Shown here in pieces: positions 36,907-45,061 of a stretch of DNA of 64,000 bases. The translations under genes and the position numbers were made by a program. The DNA is from an uncultured Pseudomonadota bacterium. Its GTDB lineage: Bacteria; Myxococcota_A; UBA796; JAFGLY01. Location: contig CALDOK010000002.1 in NCBI GenBank assembly GCA_937912125.1, forward strand, positions 1 to 64,000. The letters run 5' to 3'. The notes under the pieces were generated by a model, which saw only the letters and a list, made by a program, of their open reading frames with translations, had not been told where the DNA came from and made no database searches. Within the stretch, counting starts at the first letter, position 1, and every line of letters begins with the position of its first letter.

Positions 36907-37484
36907 GACACGTAGACCTTGCGGAAGGCCTTGCAGGCGCGGTGGAAGATGACGTCGAAGTTACCCACTGTGACGTCCAGGGCGGCCGCGCATTCTTCGC
37001 GGTCCAGCTCTTCGAGCAGGCGCATGCGCAGGGCCGAGGCGTAGCGGGGGTTGAGCAGCTCGAGGGCGGATCGCACCATGTCGCGGGTCTCGCCGATCTC
37101 CGGGGCCCGATCCGGCGACAGCGGGCGCTGGCCCACGGTGCGATCGGGCTCCATCTTGACCGCCTCTTCGAGCTTGCGCTGCCGCTGCCGGGCCCGGTGC
37201 ACGTCGATGGCCCGGTTGATGGCGATGCGGCGCAGCCAGAAGAAGATGCTGGCGCCCTGGGGCTGGTATTGTTGGATGCGTTCCATGGCCAAGCGGAAGG
37301 TGTCTTTGAGGACGTCCTCGGCGAGCTCGGGGACGGGGAGACGTGGGAGGATCACCTGTCGATACAGCCGTTGCCCGAACCACCCGTAGAGGGTGGCCAG
37401 TGCGGCACGGTCGCCCTGCTGTAGCCGCTGGACGAGCGCTGCCTCCTGGGTCGGTGAGACCGATTCGGGAACCGTTGATGACAG
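36903..37484 (-). CDS. ECF-type sigma-70 factor with an apparent CTG start
   Basis: About 193 residues if translation starts at the CTG at 37484. Region 2 is clear: ALVQRLQQGDRAALATLYGW, then LAEDVLKDTFRLAMERI and FFWLRRIAINRAIDV. Region 4 is ALELLNPRYASALRMRLLEEL and the helix-turn-helix DREECAAALDVTVGNFDVI. Between the in-frame stop at 37533 and a GTG at 37355 there is no ATG, GTG or TTG, yet conserved region 2.1 lies wholly before 37355. A perfect GAGGAGG stands four bases before the CTG codon. A GTG start at 37355 would remove region 2.1. The stop overlaps the membrane partner by four bases. It directs envelope or stress transcription as ECF factors do; targets unknown. Confidence 0.85.
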   Translation of the reverse strand: MSSTVPESVSPTQEAALVQRLQQGDRAALATLYGWFGQRLYRQVILPRLPVPELAEDVLKDTFRLAMERIQQYQPQGASIFFWLRRIAINRAIDVHRARQRQRKLEEAVKMEPDRTVGQRPLSPDRAPEIGETRDMVRSALELLNPRYASALRMRLLEELDREECAAALDVTVGNFDVIFHRACKAFRKVYVS

Positions 37485-37873
37485 GGTGCCTCCTCGTTCA
37501 CCCGCTCGGGGAACGTGGACAGGCTGGATATCTTACAGCTGTGCTGATGGCGAGAGACGCGTAGCTTCGGAGCCGTAAATCGGGCGGCGGTTCCCTCTCT
37601 GAGGCGGAGGAATCGACCAGAGCCCCCGCGCCTGGACCCGGCGGAGGCGGGCGGGGTGGCGGCTCCAGAGGTGTAAGTGTAGGGAAAAGGCGGATTATTC
37701 CGTGCTTGCGGGCGATGGTTCGGGCGGATAGACTCCGCGCCAGCGGGCCCCATAGGATGTCGGACGCCCACCGCCACATCGTTGCCTCCTCGTCCCTTTG
37801 TCGGGCCAGAGCGGGATGGCAGGGATCGAACGGGACGTTCCCATCCACCACGAGGGTCAGGAGCTTGCGCCCC
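37485..37873. other. Gene-free stretch between ECF sigma and the polysaccharide export gene
   Basis: 389 bases. It holds the sigma ribosome binding site at the left end, the plus-strand promoter at 37706-37734, and about 130 bases of leader before the exporter ATG. The long open frame across the right half has no protein-like sequence. No hairpin with a U-tract is seen. Confidence 0.5.
37706..37734 (+). promoter_or_regulatory. Promoter of the polysaccharide export gene
   Basis: TTGCGG at 37706-37711, 17-base spacer, TAGACT at 37729-37734. Expected start of transcription is near 37741, giving a leader of about 130 bases to the ATG at 37874. Confidence 0.45.
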
Positions 37874-38755
37874 ATGCTATGCATCCACACCATCGTCATG
37901 CTCGTCCCGTTGCTGGTCTCGTCCGTCCTGGCCGAGCCGGCGCAGGCCCAAGAGCCAGCTTCGCAGCCCAGCTTGTGGCCCGAGGTGGAGCCGTCGGGCC
38001 AGGCCGTGCTCACTGGCGCCGTGCCTCATGGCTACGCGCTGGGTGTCGGCGATCAGGTCAAGGTCGAGGTCTATGGCGAGCAGGATCTCTGTGGCGCCTA
38101 CCAGGTCTACGAGGGTGGCTTCATCAACTACCCGCTGGTGGGCAAGGTCCAGGTCCAGGGCCTCACCCTGCCGCGCGTGGCCGAGCTGCTCACCCTGCAG
38201 CTGGCCGAGCGCTTCCTGGTGGACCCCCACGTCACGGTGCACATCGACCGCTACAGCTCCCAGCCCATCCAGGTCTTGGGTGCCGTGGACAAGCCCGGTG
38301 TGTTCTACCTCGAGGGCCACACTACGGTCCGGCAGATCCTGGCCATGGCCGGGGGCATCGTCTCCGAGAAGTCCGTCAAGGAAGTCCGGGTCGAGCGCCA
38401 GGTCGGCGGTCGGCGCGACGTGATGGTCGTGAAGCTGGATCGGCTGCTCGCCGACGGTGAGAACGACATCGTCCTCGAGGCCGGTGATGTGGTGAACGTG
38501 GTCGAGGGGATGGTGGTCTACGTCAGCGGCGAGGTGAAGGAGACCGGCGCGGTGGCGTTCTGGGATGGCCTCACCGTCACTCAGGCCCTGGCCGAGGCCG
38601 GGGGGCCTGGCACCTACGCCAAGCTGCGCGAGGCATACGTGCTCCGGGACGGAGCGCGCATCGTCTTCAACCTCAAGCGCGTGCTCCAGGGTCGCGATGA
38701 AGACCTCCTGCTCGAGGCGGGCGATCAGCTGATCATCGAGGAGTCGATGTTCTAG
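37874..38755 (+). CDS. Wza-like polysaccharide export protein with SLBB domains
   Basis: 293 residues with an N-terminal signal (LVPLLVSSVLAEPAQAQ) and no lipobox Cys. The Poly_export domain (about 50-135) reads YALGVGDQVKVEVYGEQDLCGAYQV with DGGxIxxPL-type GGFINYPLVGKVQVQG and VAELLTLQLAERFLVDPHVTV. Two SLBB domains follow: QPIQVLGAVDKPGVFYLEG / LAMAGGI and GMVVYVSGEVKETGAVAFW / ALAEAGGPG. Wza-type proteins form the outer-membrane exit for exopolysaccharide. No polysaccharide genes are adjacent; the neighbours are the sigma pair and the RDD protein. The ATG at 37874 has AGGAG 13 bases upstream, somewhat distant. Its stop overlaps the convergent RDD gene by four bases. Confidence 0.9.
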   Translation: MLCIHTIVMLVPLLVSSVLAEPAQAQEPASQPSLWPEVEPSGQAVLTGAVPHGYALGVGDQVKVEVYGEQDLCGAYQVYEGGFINYPLVGKVQVQGLTLPRVAELLTLQLAERFLVDPHVTVHIDRYSSQPIQVLGAVDKPGVFYLEGHTTVRQILAMAGGIVSEKSVKEVRVERQVGGRRDVMVVKLDRLLADGENDIVLEAGDVVNVVEGMVVYVSGEVKETGAVAFWDGLTVTQALAEAGGPGTYAKLREAYVLRDGARIVFNLKRVLQGRDEDLLLEAGDQLIIEESMF

Positions 38756-39273
38756 GGGCCTACCGCGGGCGCCGCGGCGCCGGGGCGCTCCCGTTCGATC
38801 ACCATCGTGCCCGCGACCATGTCGCCGAGGCGGCGGTGCCGTGGGTCCAGGCTGGCGGCGACCAGCCCCACCAGGCCCAGGGCGGGCAGCAGGTCTACCA
38901 GGAGCATCAGGTTTCGGATCACCACGGCCGCCGCCCCCGGGGCGCGGCCCTGATCGTCGGTGACGGCCAAGCCCAGCATGCGCTTGCCCGGAGTCTGGCC
39001 CTGCCACAGCAGCTCGAACAGGACGGGGTAGAGCCAGGCGCTGGCCAGGATGCCCAGCACCGCGAGCACCAGCAGCACCACGCGAGCGGTGGCCTCCGCC
39101 TGGGTGTCGGCGGCCATGCGCTCCACCACCATGGCGGGGAGCAGCAGGCAGGCCCCCGCGAGGATCACCTGGCAGAGCCCGTCCACCGCCCGGGCCACCA
39201 GGCGAGTGGCCAAGCCGGCAGGGCGGATGTCGAGGCGACCGCCTTCTTCGAGCAACAGCGGCGTGGAGGGCAT
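38752..39273 (-). CDS. RDD-family membrane protein
   Basis: 173 residues. RDD proteins take their name from Arg-Asp-Asp residues; here ATRLVARAVDGLCQVILA carries the first Arg and Asp, and GQTPGKRMLGLAVTDDQG the second signature. About three membrane helices follow the pattern (ILAGACLLLPAMV, VLLVLAVLGILASAWLYPVLFELL, LMLLVDLLPALGLVGLV), ending in DPRHRRLGDMVAGTMVI, also a family hallmark. Function is unclear in general, but RDD genes travel with SpoIIM, DUF58 and MoxR genes as they do here. It stands divergent to the SpoIIM-like gene with 44 bases between starts. Confidence 0.9.
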   Translation of the reverse strand: MPSTPLLLEEGGRLDIRPAGLATRLVARAVDGLCQVILAGACLLLPAMVVERMAADTQAEATARVVLLVLAVLGILASAWLYPVLFELLWQGQTPGKRMLGLAVTDDQGRAPGAAAVVIRNLMLLVDLLPALGLVGLVAASLDPRHRRLGDMVAGTMVIERERPGAAAPAVGP

Positions 39274-39317
39274 GGCTCCTGGTATCCGCGGAGTGGGATA
39301 GGCTCCACAGGGAACCC

Positions 39318-40226
39318 GTGACCATGCCCCTCGAGAACCAGCCCTCCAAGCCCCCCGACGACCCCGTGACCTTGGTGCGGGAGTACCGTCGCCTGGCGGT
39401 GCTGGCAGGGCGCGCCCGCGGCCGGGGGGACCCTCGGGCGGATCGGCTCGAGGCCGGCGTGTTGGAGCTCCGGGGTCGCCTGACCAGCGCGGGCTGGCGA
39501 CGCTCGCTGCTGCGCTCCCTGTGGGACGCGGTGCGGAGCTTTCCCGTCCACGTCCACGCCCTGCGCTGGCACGTCGCGCTGGCCGCCCTCTGCTTCTTCG
39601 GCGCCGCGGTCTTTGGCTGGATCGCCACCACCCGGGATCCCACCGCCGCCACCTGGCTGCTCCCGGATGCGGTGCACGACGGTGTGCTGGCCCGGCTGGC
39701 GGACGGCCAGCATTGGCTCGAGCAGGTGGATCTCGCGGGCGCTCCTGCGCTGTCGGGATCCATGCTGGTCCACAACGTCGAGGCCGCGATGCAGGCGCTG
39801 GCCTTGGGGGTCTTCGGCGGCATCGGCGCTGTGGTGGCGATGATCGAGAACGGGGTGTTCCTGGGCTCCGTGGCGGGCCTGGTGCACAGCCGTGGGCTCG
39901 ACCGGGTGCTGTGGGCCTTCATCGCCCCCCACGGGGTGCTGGAGTTCCCAGCGGTGTGGCTGGCTGGCGGCGCTGGGCTGGCGTTGGGTCAGGCGGTGTT
40001 GGTGCCAGGGCCAGGCGGGCGGGGCGCGGCCCTGCGCAAGGCGGCCTCCCACGCAGGGCCGGTGGGTGTGGCCCTGGTGCCCTTGCTCGTGCTCGCGGCG
40101 CTGCTCGAGGGCTTCTTCTCCCCCATCCCCAAGCCCGACATCGTCAGCTTCGGGCTGGCGTTCATCCTGGCCGTGGGCTTGGTGGGCTACCTGGCCACGG
40201 GGTGGCGGCGCCCGGTCCAGGGTTGA
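39318..40226 (+). CDS. SpoIIM/DUF95-family membrane protein
   Basis: 302 residues. A cytoplasmic N-terminal 80 residues precede about five membrane helices. Family marks: HNVEAAMQALALGVFGGIGAV, the NGVFLGSVAGLVHSRG segment, and APHGVLEFPAVWLAGGAGLALGQ, matching the SpoIIM/DUF95 family known from spore engulfment and found widely in non-sporulating bacteria with MoxR/DUF58 genes. GTG at 39318 (AGGGA four bases upstream) or ATG at 39324 can start it. Its 3' end overlaps the convergent DUF58 gene by 65 bases. The last residues (GWRRPVQG) follow a membrane helix. The real role outside sporulation is unknown. Confidence 0.88.
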   Translation: MTMPLENQPSKPPDDPVTLVREYRRLAVLAGRARGRGDPRADRLEAGVLELRGRLTSAGWRRSLLRSLWDAVRSFPVHVHALRWHVALAALCFFGAAVFGWIATTRDPTAATWLLPDAVHDGVLARLADGQHWLEQVDLAGAPALSGSMLVHNVEAAMQALALGVFGGIGAVVAMIENGVFLGSVAGLVHSRGLDRVLWAFIAPHGVLEFPAVWLAGGAGLALGQAVLVPGPGGRGAALRKAASHAGPVGVALVPLLVLAALLEGFFSPIPKPDIVSFGLAFILAVGLVGYLATGWRRPVQG

Positions 40227-41457
40227 ACCTGGCCCTGCGGCCCCCCGCGTCCAGCACTGTGGCACCGGCGGCGCGCCAGCGCGCCACCGCCTGGCGGCGT
40301 TGCTCAGCGAGGGCCAGGGCGGCGCCGCAGCGGTAGGCCCCTTCCAGGTGGTACACGGGGGCGTGCTCCTGCCGGGTCAAGGCCGGCTCGCCCACCAGGA
40401 GCACCCTGACCGCCGCGTAGGGGCGCAAGGCCGCCAGGGCGCCGGCCAGGGCCTGGGGCTCGCCGTCGGGCTCGGTGAGGATCACTACGCTGCAGGCCGG
40501 TGGGAGCAGGGGGCGCAGGGCGCTGGCGAGCTGGGTGGGGTCCCAGGGCCATGCGGCGGGCTGTAGGGCAGAGAGGGGCTGGGAGCCCGCGATGCCTGCC
40601 GAACGAACCCAGAGGTCCATGCCTGCGCTCCAGGCGCCCAAGCTGACGGGGCGTCCGGCGCTTCGCAGGGCGCGGAGCAGGCCGGTGGCCACCCCGACCG
40701 CTCGATCCAGGCGCGTACTGCCATCGTCCATGGTCACGGACATGCCGGCACCCCGGTCCAGCAGGAGCAGCACGGGGCCCTCCCGGGGACCCTCCCAGGT
40801 TCGCACCATGGGGCCGCCGCAGCGGGCGCTGGCGGACCAGCTGAGGTCCCTGGCGTCGTCGCCTGGGACGAAGGCACGCAGGCCGGCGAACAGGACACGC
40901 TCGGGGGTGGGCTGAGGGCGATCCGGCAGGGCGTCGGGGTACAGCGCCGCGAGCAGCGTGGCCGAAGGGGTGGCAGGATGGACCTGAAGCTCGGCATGCA
41001 GCGGGAGCTCCACCACCCGCTCCACCCAGCCCAGGCCGGTGCGCAGGCTGGCGCGCAGGGTGCCGCAGGCCAGGGCACCGCGCTGCAGGGGGATGAGGGT
41101 CAGGGAGCGCTCGGCCTGCTCGCCGGGTGCCAGGGAAGCTTGCAGGCGCCCCTGCGGCACCCGCATGGCGGCGTGGTGCGTGTGCGCCGCGTCTACAACC
41201 AGGCGCTGGAAGTGGAGGTTCGAGAGGGTGAGCTGGAGGACGATGGGCTGGCCGAGCTTGGCGGAGCCTCGCTGGTCGAGCTCGATCAGCAGGTGCTCGG
41301 TGCTGGGGAGCCGCGCCACGGAGACCAGGGTCACGGTGAGCCAGGCCAGCAGCGCAAGGACGAGCCACAGGCCAGCGTCGGGACGCAGCGCCATGGCCAG
41401 GGCGGGGATCAAGCAGACCCCCAGCCCCACGATGGCGAGCGGCCCTGGCCGGATCAC
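40162..41457 (-). CDS. DUF58-domain protein (MoxR partner)
   Basis: 431 residues. Two N-terminal membrane helices (about 5-45) are followed by a beta-rich extracytoplasmic part. The DUF58 signature is at about residues 210-230: AFVPGDDARDLSWSASARCG. A von Willebrand A-like half comes next (VLLLLDRGAGMSV, with DRGAGMS near the usual DXSXS). It starts at the GTG at 41457, overlapping the MoxR stop (GTGA) for coupled translation. Such proteins are thought to be presented or metallated by MoxR ATPases; this is general family knowledge. A long C-terminal tail rich in Pro, Gly and Ala overlaps the SpoIIM-like gene and is probably not conserved. Confidence 0.88.
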   Translation of the reverse strand: MIRPGPLAIVGLGVCLIPALAMALRPDAGLWLVLALLAWLTVTLVSVARLPSTEHLLIELDQRGSAKLGQPIVLQLTLSNLHFQRLVVDAAHTHHAAMRVPQGRLQASLAPGEQAERSLTLIPLQRGALACGTLRASLRTGLGWVERVVELPLHAELQVHPATPSATLLAALYPDALPDRPQPTPERVLFAGLRAFVPGDDARDLSWSASARCGGPMVRTWEGPREGPVLLLLDRGAGMSVTMDDGSTRLDRAVGVATGLLRALRSAGRPVSLGAWSAGMDLWVRSAGIAGSQPLSALQPAAWPWDPTQLASALRPLLPPACSVVILTEPDGEPQALAGALAALRPYAAVRVLLVGEPALTRQEHAPVYHLEGAYRCGAALALAEQRRQAVARWRAAGATVLDAGGRRARFNPGPGAATPWPGSPPSPRPG

Positions 41458-42410
41458 CGAGGGACCTCGACCCGCGCGCGCGCCTCCCCGAGCACGGTCT
41501 CTGCGCGCAGGCCGTCCATCAGCGCCTCCGGGTGCAGGGCGATGCGGTGCGCAAGCGCAGGCTCCAGCAGGCTGGTCACGTCGTCGGGGACCACGTGCTC
41601 GCGGCCGGCCAGGGCGGCGGTGGCCCTGCACAGGCGCGCCAGCTGCAGCGCCGCGCGGGGGGAGGGGCCGAGGGCGACGCGGGCGTCTTCTCTGGCGGCA
41701 TGCACCAGGGCCAGCAGGAAGCCGCGCACCCTGGCGCCCAGCTTGACCTGCTCCGCCAAGGTGCAGAGGGCCTGCAGCTCCGCCGCGTTCACCAGGGGAC
41801 TCAGATCGCCCAGGGGGCCGCTGCGCGCGTCGGGGCCGCCGTCGGAGCGCTCCAGCAGCGCCGCCTCGACCGCGGGGTCGGGGTAGTCCATGCGCAGCCG
41901 CAGGGCGAAGCGGTCCAGCTGTGCTTCGGGCAAGGGCCAGGTGCCCTCCGTCTCCACGGCGTTGAGGGTGGCGATGACCGTGAAGGCCGGATCCAGGGGC
42001 CGGCTGTGGCCGTCGACGGTGATCTGCCGCTCCTCCATGGCTTCGAGGAGCGCGGCCTGGGTGCGGGGGGGGGCACGGTTGATCTCGTCGGCCATCAGCA
42101 GGCCCGTGAACAGGGGACCGGGCCGGAAGGTGGGCTGGACGGCGCCCGGCTCGAGCACCAGGGTGCCGGTGAGGTCCGCTGGGAGCAGGTCCGGGGTGAG
42201 CTGCACGCGGCGAAAGGGCAGGCCCACCAGGCGGGAGAAGCTCTGGCCGAGCAGGGTCTTGCCGGTGCCTGGCACGCCCTCGAGCAGGCAGTGTCCGCGG
42301 GCTGCCAGGGCCGCCAGGAGAGCCCTGGCCAGGGGTGCGCCGCCGACGACCACGGTCTCGATGCGCTCGCTGAGCGCATGGGCCAGGCGGGGTGCGTCAA
42401 TCGTTTGCAT
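41454..42410 (-). CDS. MoxR-family AAA+ ATPase
   Basis: 318 residues. Walker A GVPGTGKT, Walker B LMADEINRAPPRTQAALLEAMEE, sensor TVIATLNAVETEGTWPLPEAQLDRF and the C-terminal lid region identify a MoxR ATPase. It acts in the cytoplasm as a chaperone-like activator of membrane or VWA-bearing partners. The DUF58 partner is downstream with a GTGA overlap, and upstream the DUF4350 stop overlaps its start by 14 bases, so MoxR sits in the middle of a tight operon. Confidence 0.95.
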   Translation of the reverse strand: MQTIDAPRLAHALSERIETVVVGGAPLARALLAALAARGHCLLEGVPGTGKTLLGQSFSRLVGLPFRRVQLTPDLLPADLTGTLVLEPGAVQPTFRPGPLFTGLLMADEINRAPPRTQAALLEAMEERQITVDGHSRPLDPAFTVIATLNAVETEGTWPLPEAQLDRFALRLRMDYPDPAVEAALLERSDGGPDARSGPLGDLSPLVNAAELQALCTLAEQVKLGARVRGFLLALVHAAREDARVALGPSPRAALQLARLCRATAALAGREHVVPDDVTSLLEPALAHRIALHPEALMDGLRAETVLGEARARVEVPR

Positions 42411-43452
42411 GGGGGCCTCGGGATGGGGGGGAGGGAGGGTTGAGAGCGCGGGCGGCGGCCAAGAGATCTGCCTCGGCGTCCCCCGTCTCAGGGGGCATGG
42501 GCACGCCCCGGCGCTGAGCCTCGGCGTGTACCAGGGGCAGCACCGAGGCGGCGGAGCGGGAGGCAGCCAGGCGCTGGCTCAGGGGGGTGATCAGGGCGGG
42601 GAGGCCGCCAAGGTGGGCCGGCACGGGCGCCGGGGTGGGCTCGGGGCGTGTGGCGAGGCGCCACAGGCTGAGCAGGGCCAGCAGGCTGGCCAGGACCAGG
42701 GCGGGGGCCAGGCCTCGGGCGCGGGCGTAGGCCAGCGCGCCCCGCCTGGGCTCGAAGCCGTGGTGGCGCTCGTCGAAGCGGATCGGGCTGGGCAAGGCGT
42801 TGGCCAGGCGCCAGGCGAAGCGCAGGTTGCCGTCGCGGCGGATGCCCTCGTTGGAGAGGATGAACGGGTCGGTGACCACCAGCAGGCGGCCCTGACCGGC
42901 GGCCACCGTGGCCACGCGGGAGCCATGGGCCGAGCCGTAGAGGGACAGGACGCCCTCGGCCGAGGCCAGCAGGGCCATGCCGCGGCTCTCGAGGGGAGCG
43001 GTTGGATCCACCAGAGGCGAGGGGACCTGGGGTCGCGAGGCAGCGGGCAGGGGCACCTGGCGCAGGGCCAGGCCCTCGAGCTCGAGCAGCTCAGGGAGCT
43101 CGTCAGCCACCAAAAGCACGGTCCCGCCGGCCTCGGCGTGGAGCCTGAGCTGGCGTTGCTCCTCCAGGTGCATGGTGGTGGCGGGGGCGAAGACCACCAG
43201 GGTGCCGCCGGGCGGGAGCTGGGTGAGGGGACGGGTCCAGCGCTCCACACGCCCCTGGGTGCGGCCGAGCATGCGGAACAGGTCCGAGCTCCCCCGCGGG
43301 CCGTCCTCGTAGCTCGACCCCTCGAGCTGCTGGGCGTCCAGGGCGCCTGGGCCGCCCAGGGCGTTGGGTCTGGCGCCTCCCAGTGCGATCCAGGCCACCA
43401 GGCCGAGCACGGCCAGGAGCAGGGCCACCGCCGGGCCTGCGAGGCGGCTCAC
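42397..43452 (-). CDS. DUF4350-type membrane protein
   Basis: 351 residues from a GTG at 43452, which overlaps the DUF4129 stop by three bases (GTGA). A first membrane helix (about 5-25, AVALLLAVLGLVAWIAL) is followed by a soluble alpha/beta region with LPPGGTLVVFAP, TVLLVADELPEL and GRLLVVTDPFILSN. This resembles the DUF4350/GATase-like fold found in these clusters. A second helix lies near 255-275 (GLAPALVLASLLALLSLWRL) and a cytoplasmic tail follows. No active site is visible. Function unknown; the context with MoxR and DUF4129 is its main evidence. Confidence 0.82.
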   Translation of the reverse strand: MSRLAGPAVALLLAVLGLVAWIALGGARPNALGGPGALDAQQLEGSSYEDGPRGSSDLFRMLGRTQGRVERWTRPLTQLPPGGTLVVFAPATTMHLEEQRQLRLHAEAGGTVLLVADELPELLELEGLALRQVPLPAASRPQVPSPLVDPTAPLESRGMALLASAEGVLSLYGSAHGSRVATVAAGQGRLLVVTDPFILSNEGIRRDGNLRFAWRLANALPSPIRFDERHHGFEPRRGALAYARARGLAPALVLASLLALLSLWRLATRPEPTPAPVPAHLGGLPALITPLSQRLAASRSAASVLPLVHAEAQRRGVPMPPETGDAEADLLAAARALNPPSPPSRGPHAND

Positions 43453-44330
43453 GACATCCTCCCGATCCGCCGCTCGAGCTGCTCCAGCAAGGCGTGCTCG
43501 GTGGGGCCGGGCGGGTGGCCGCCGTAGCAGGCGCGGTCGTGGGCCCGGATGGCCGGCTCCACCAGGCCGCGCTGGCTGTCGGGGAGGGCGGCCAGCACCT
43601 CGCCGTTGGTCATGTGGGCGGGGCGGGTGAGCAGCCCCTGCCGCGCGAGCTGGTCGAGGATGGCCAGCAGGCGGCGACCCAGGCTGGTGTGAGTATGGCC
43701 CGGGTCCCGCTGACGTGGCGGCGCCGAGCCGCCCTTGCGGCGCGACAGGTTGGCGATCAGAGGCCAGAGCGCCAGCAGCAAGGCCGCCAGGCTGGTGCCC
43801 ACCAGCACCGCCGCGGTCACGCCAGCGCCGCCGCGCCCTCGCCCGGAGACGGCGATGCCGACCCAGGCGCGCACGCGGCCCCAGCCCGCCTGCAGGACCG
43901 TGGTCCAAGGGGAGGTGACCCGAGCTGGCTGGAGCAGGCGGGTGGCGGTGGCGAAGAGGGTGCCGTCGGGGCGGATCGCTTGGGAGTAGGGAGGGGGGGG
44001 GCTCTCGAGCAAGGCGTCCACCTCGCCCTCGACCTGCGACAAATACAGCGCCGCGCCTTGATAGGCTGCGGCCGTGTCCTCGCCTTGCTCGACGGCCCGC
44101 TCGATCTGGGCCGTCACCCGCATCAGCTCCCGGTCGTCCACCACCACCACGCCGCCGTCCAGGTCCTGCACCTGGCGGTCGGACAGGCGTCGGAGCGCCA
44201 CCAGGGCGCGGGGCGTCTCCTCTCCCACATGGCGCTGGGCGTCGCGCACCAGGGTGCGCCAGCCCTGGGGGCTCATGGCCTCGGCGTGGGCGGCGCCGAT
44301 CCACAGCAGCAGCGCCAGTACCATCAGCAT
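43449..44330 (-). CDS. DUF4129-like membrane protein
   Basis: 293 residues. A signal peptide (MLMVLALLLWIGAAHA) precedes a periplasmic helical domain (about 20-165). A single membrane helix follows near 175-195 (VTAAVLVGTSLAALLLALWPL). The cytoplasmic end has TSLGRRLLAILDQLARQGLLTRPAHMTNGEVLAAL, matching the DUF4129 C-terminal pattern. The start at 44330 overlaps the previous membrane gene by seven bases and lies just after a ten-G run on the plus strand (44341-44350). DUF4129 genes accompany MoxR/DUF58/DUF4350 and sometimes transglutaminase; the biochemical role is unknown. Confidence 0.82.
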   Translation of the reverse strand: MLMVLALLLWIGAAHAEAMSPQGWRTLVRDAQRHVGEETPRALVALRRLSDRQVQDLDGGVVVVDDRELMRVTAQIERAVEQGEDTAAAYQGAALYLSQVEGEVDALLESPPPPYSQAIRPDGTLFATATRLLQPARVTSPWTTVLQAGWGRVRAWVGIAVSGRGRGGAGVTAAVLVGTSLAALLLALWPLIANLSRRKGGSAPPRQRDPGHTHTSLGRRLLAILDQLARQGLLTRPAHMTNGEVLAALPDSQRGLVEPAIRAHDRACYGGHPPGPTEHALLEQLERRIGRMS

Positions 44331-45061
44331 GGCGGCGCCTGGGGGGGGGGCGGGTGGTCGAGCTGGAGGGCGAGGATCATGGCCAGCGCCCGCCAGGGCT
44401 CCACCAGGGAGAGGGAGAGCAGACCGGCGACGGCCCACAGGCGAGGATCAGAGAGCTGGGGCAGCAAGCTGGGGGCGTCAAGCAGCGATCCGTGGGTGAC
44501 CCAGCCCGCCAACACCACCAGGTTGGCGGTGACCAGCCCCAGCAACACCCAGGCCAGGATCTGGGTGGCGACGACGCCCAGTGGTGGTGCGCTGGCGGGT
44601 CGGGGCGCGCTTCGGGGCAGGCCCAGGGCTGCCCGCACGGGCCAGGGAGCGGTGATCACGCGCGCCAGCGGCAGCGCGGTCCCCAGCGGGACCAGCGCTA
44701 GCAGGCTGAGGCCGGTGCGGGCGGCGTGGGCCGCGGCGGTGGCCGGGAACAGGTCGAGCAGGTGGCTCAATGAGGGCCGCCCGGGCACGGGTTCACCCCT
44801 GGCGCTGGCCAGGGCTTGCTGGTGGAGGAAGATGATGCCCAGCAGGTACCAGGCCCAGCCCACCACCACCAGGCAGGACCAGAGCAGCAGCAGCAGCAGA
44901 TCCCCGGCCTGGCTGGGCAAGCCGTGATCGAGGGCCCTGTGGACCAGGCCGTAGCTCGCCATCAGCAGGGGCAAGGCGGCTGCCCACCAGGTGAAGACCA
45001 GCCCGGGGGTGCGGGCCAGGGCTCGCAGGGCATGATCCGCGGGCCGCAGCGCGCGCCTCAT
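44324..45061 (-). CDS. Polytopic membrane protein in the MoxR cluster
   Basis: 245 residues with about six membrane helices (VFTWWAAALPLLMASYGLV, DLLLLLLWSCLVVVGWAWYLLGIIF, GLSLLALVPLGTALPLARVI, ILAWVLLGLVTANLVVLAGWV, LWAVAGLLSLSLV). Family not recognised. It begins at 45061, overlapping the upstream gene's stop by four bases (ATGA). Its 3' end contains ten consecutive C on the coding strand, encoding DHPPPPQAPPC; slippage there would change only the last residues. It probably belongs to the MoxR/DUF4129 membrane assembly. Confidence 0.75.
   Translation of the reverse strand: MRRALRPADHALRALARTPGLVFTWWAAALPLLMASYGLVHRALDHGLPSQAGDLLLLLLWSCLVVVGWAWYLLGIIFLHQQALASARGEPVPGRPSLSHLLDLFPATAAAHAARTGLSLLALVPLGTALPLARVITAPWPVRAALGLPRSAPRPASAPPLGVVATQILAWVLLGLVTANLVVLAGWVTHGSLLDAPSLLPQLSDPRLWAVAGLLSLSLVEPWRALAMILALQLDHPPPPQAPPC

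Noticed and set aside
37706-37873. N-terminal extension of the Wza-like protein into the upstream open frame
   Set aside because: The extension has no protein-like sequence and would bury the signal peptide that begins after the ATG at 37874.
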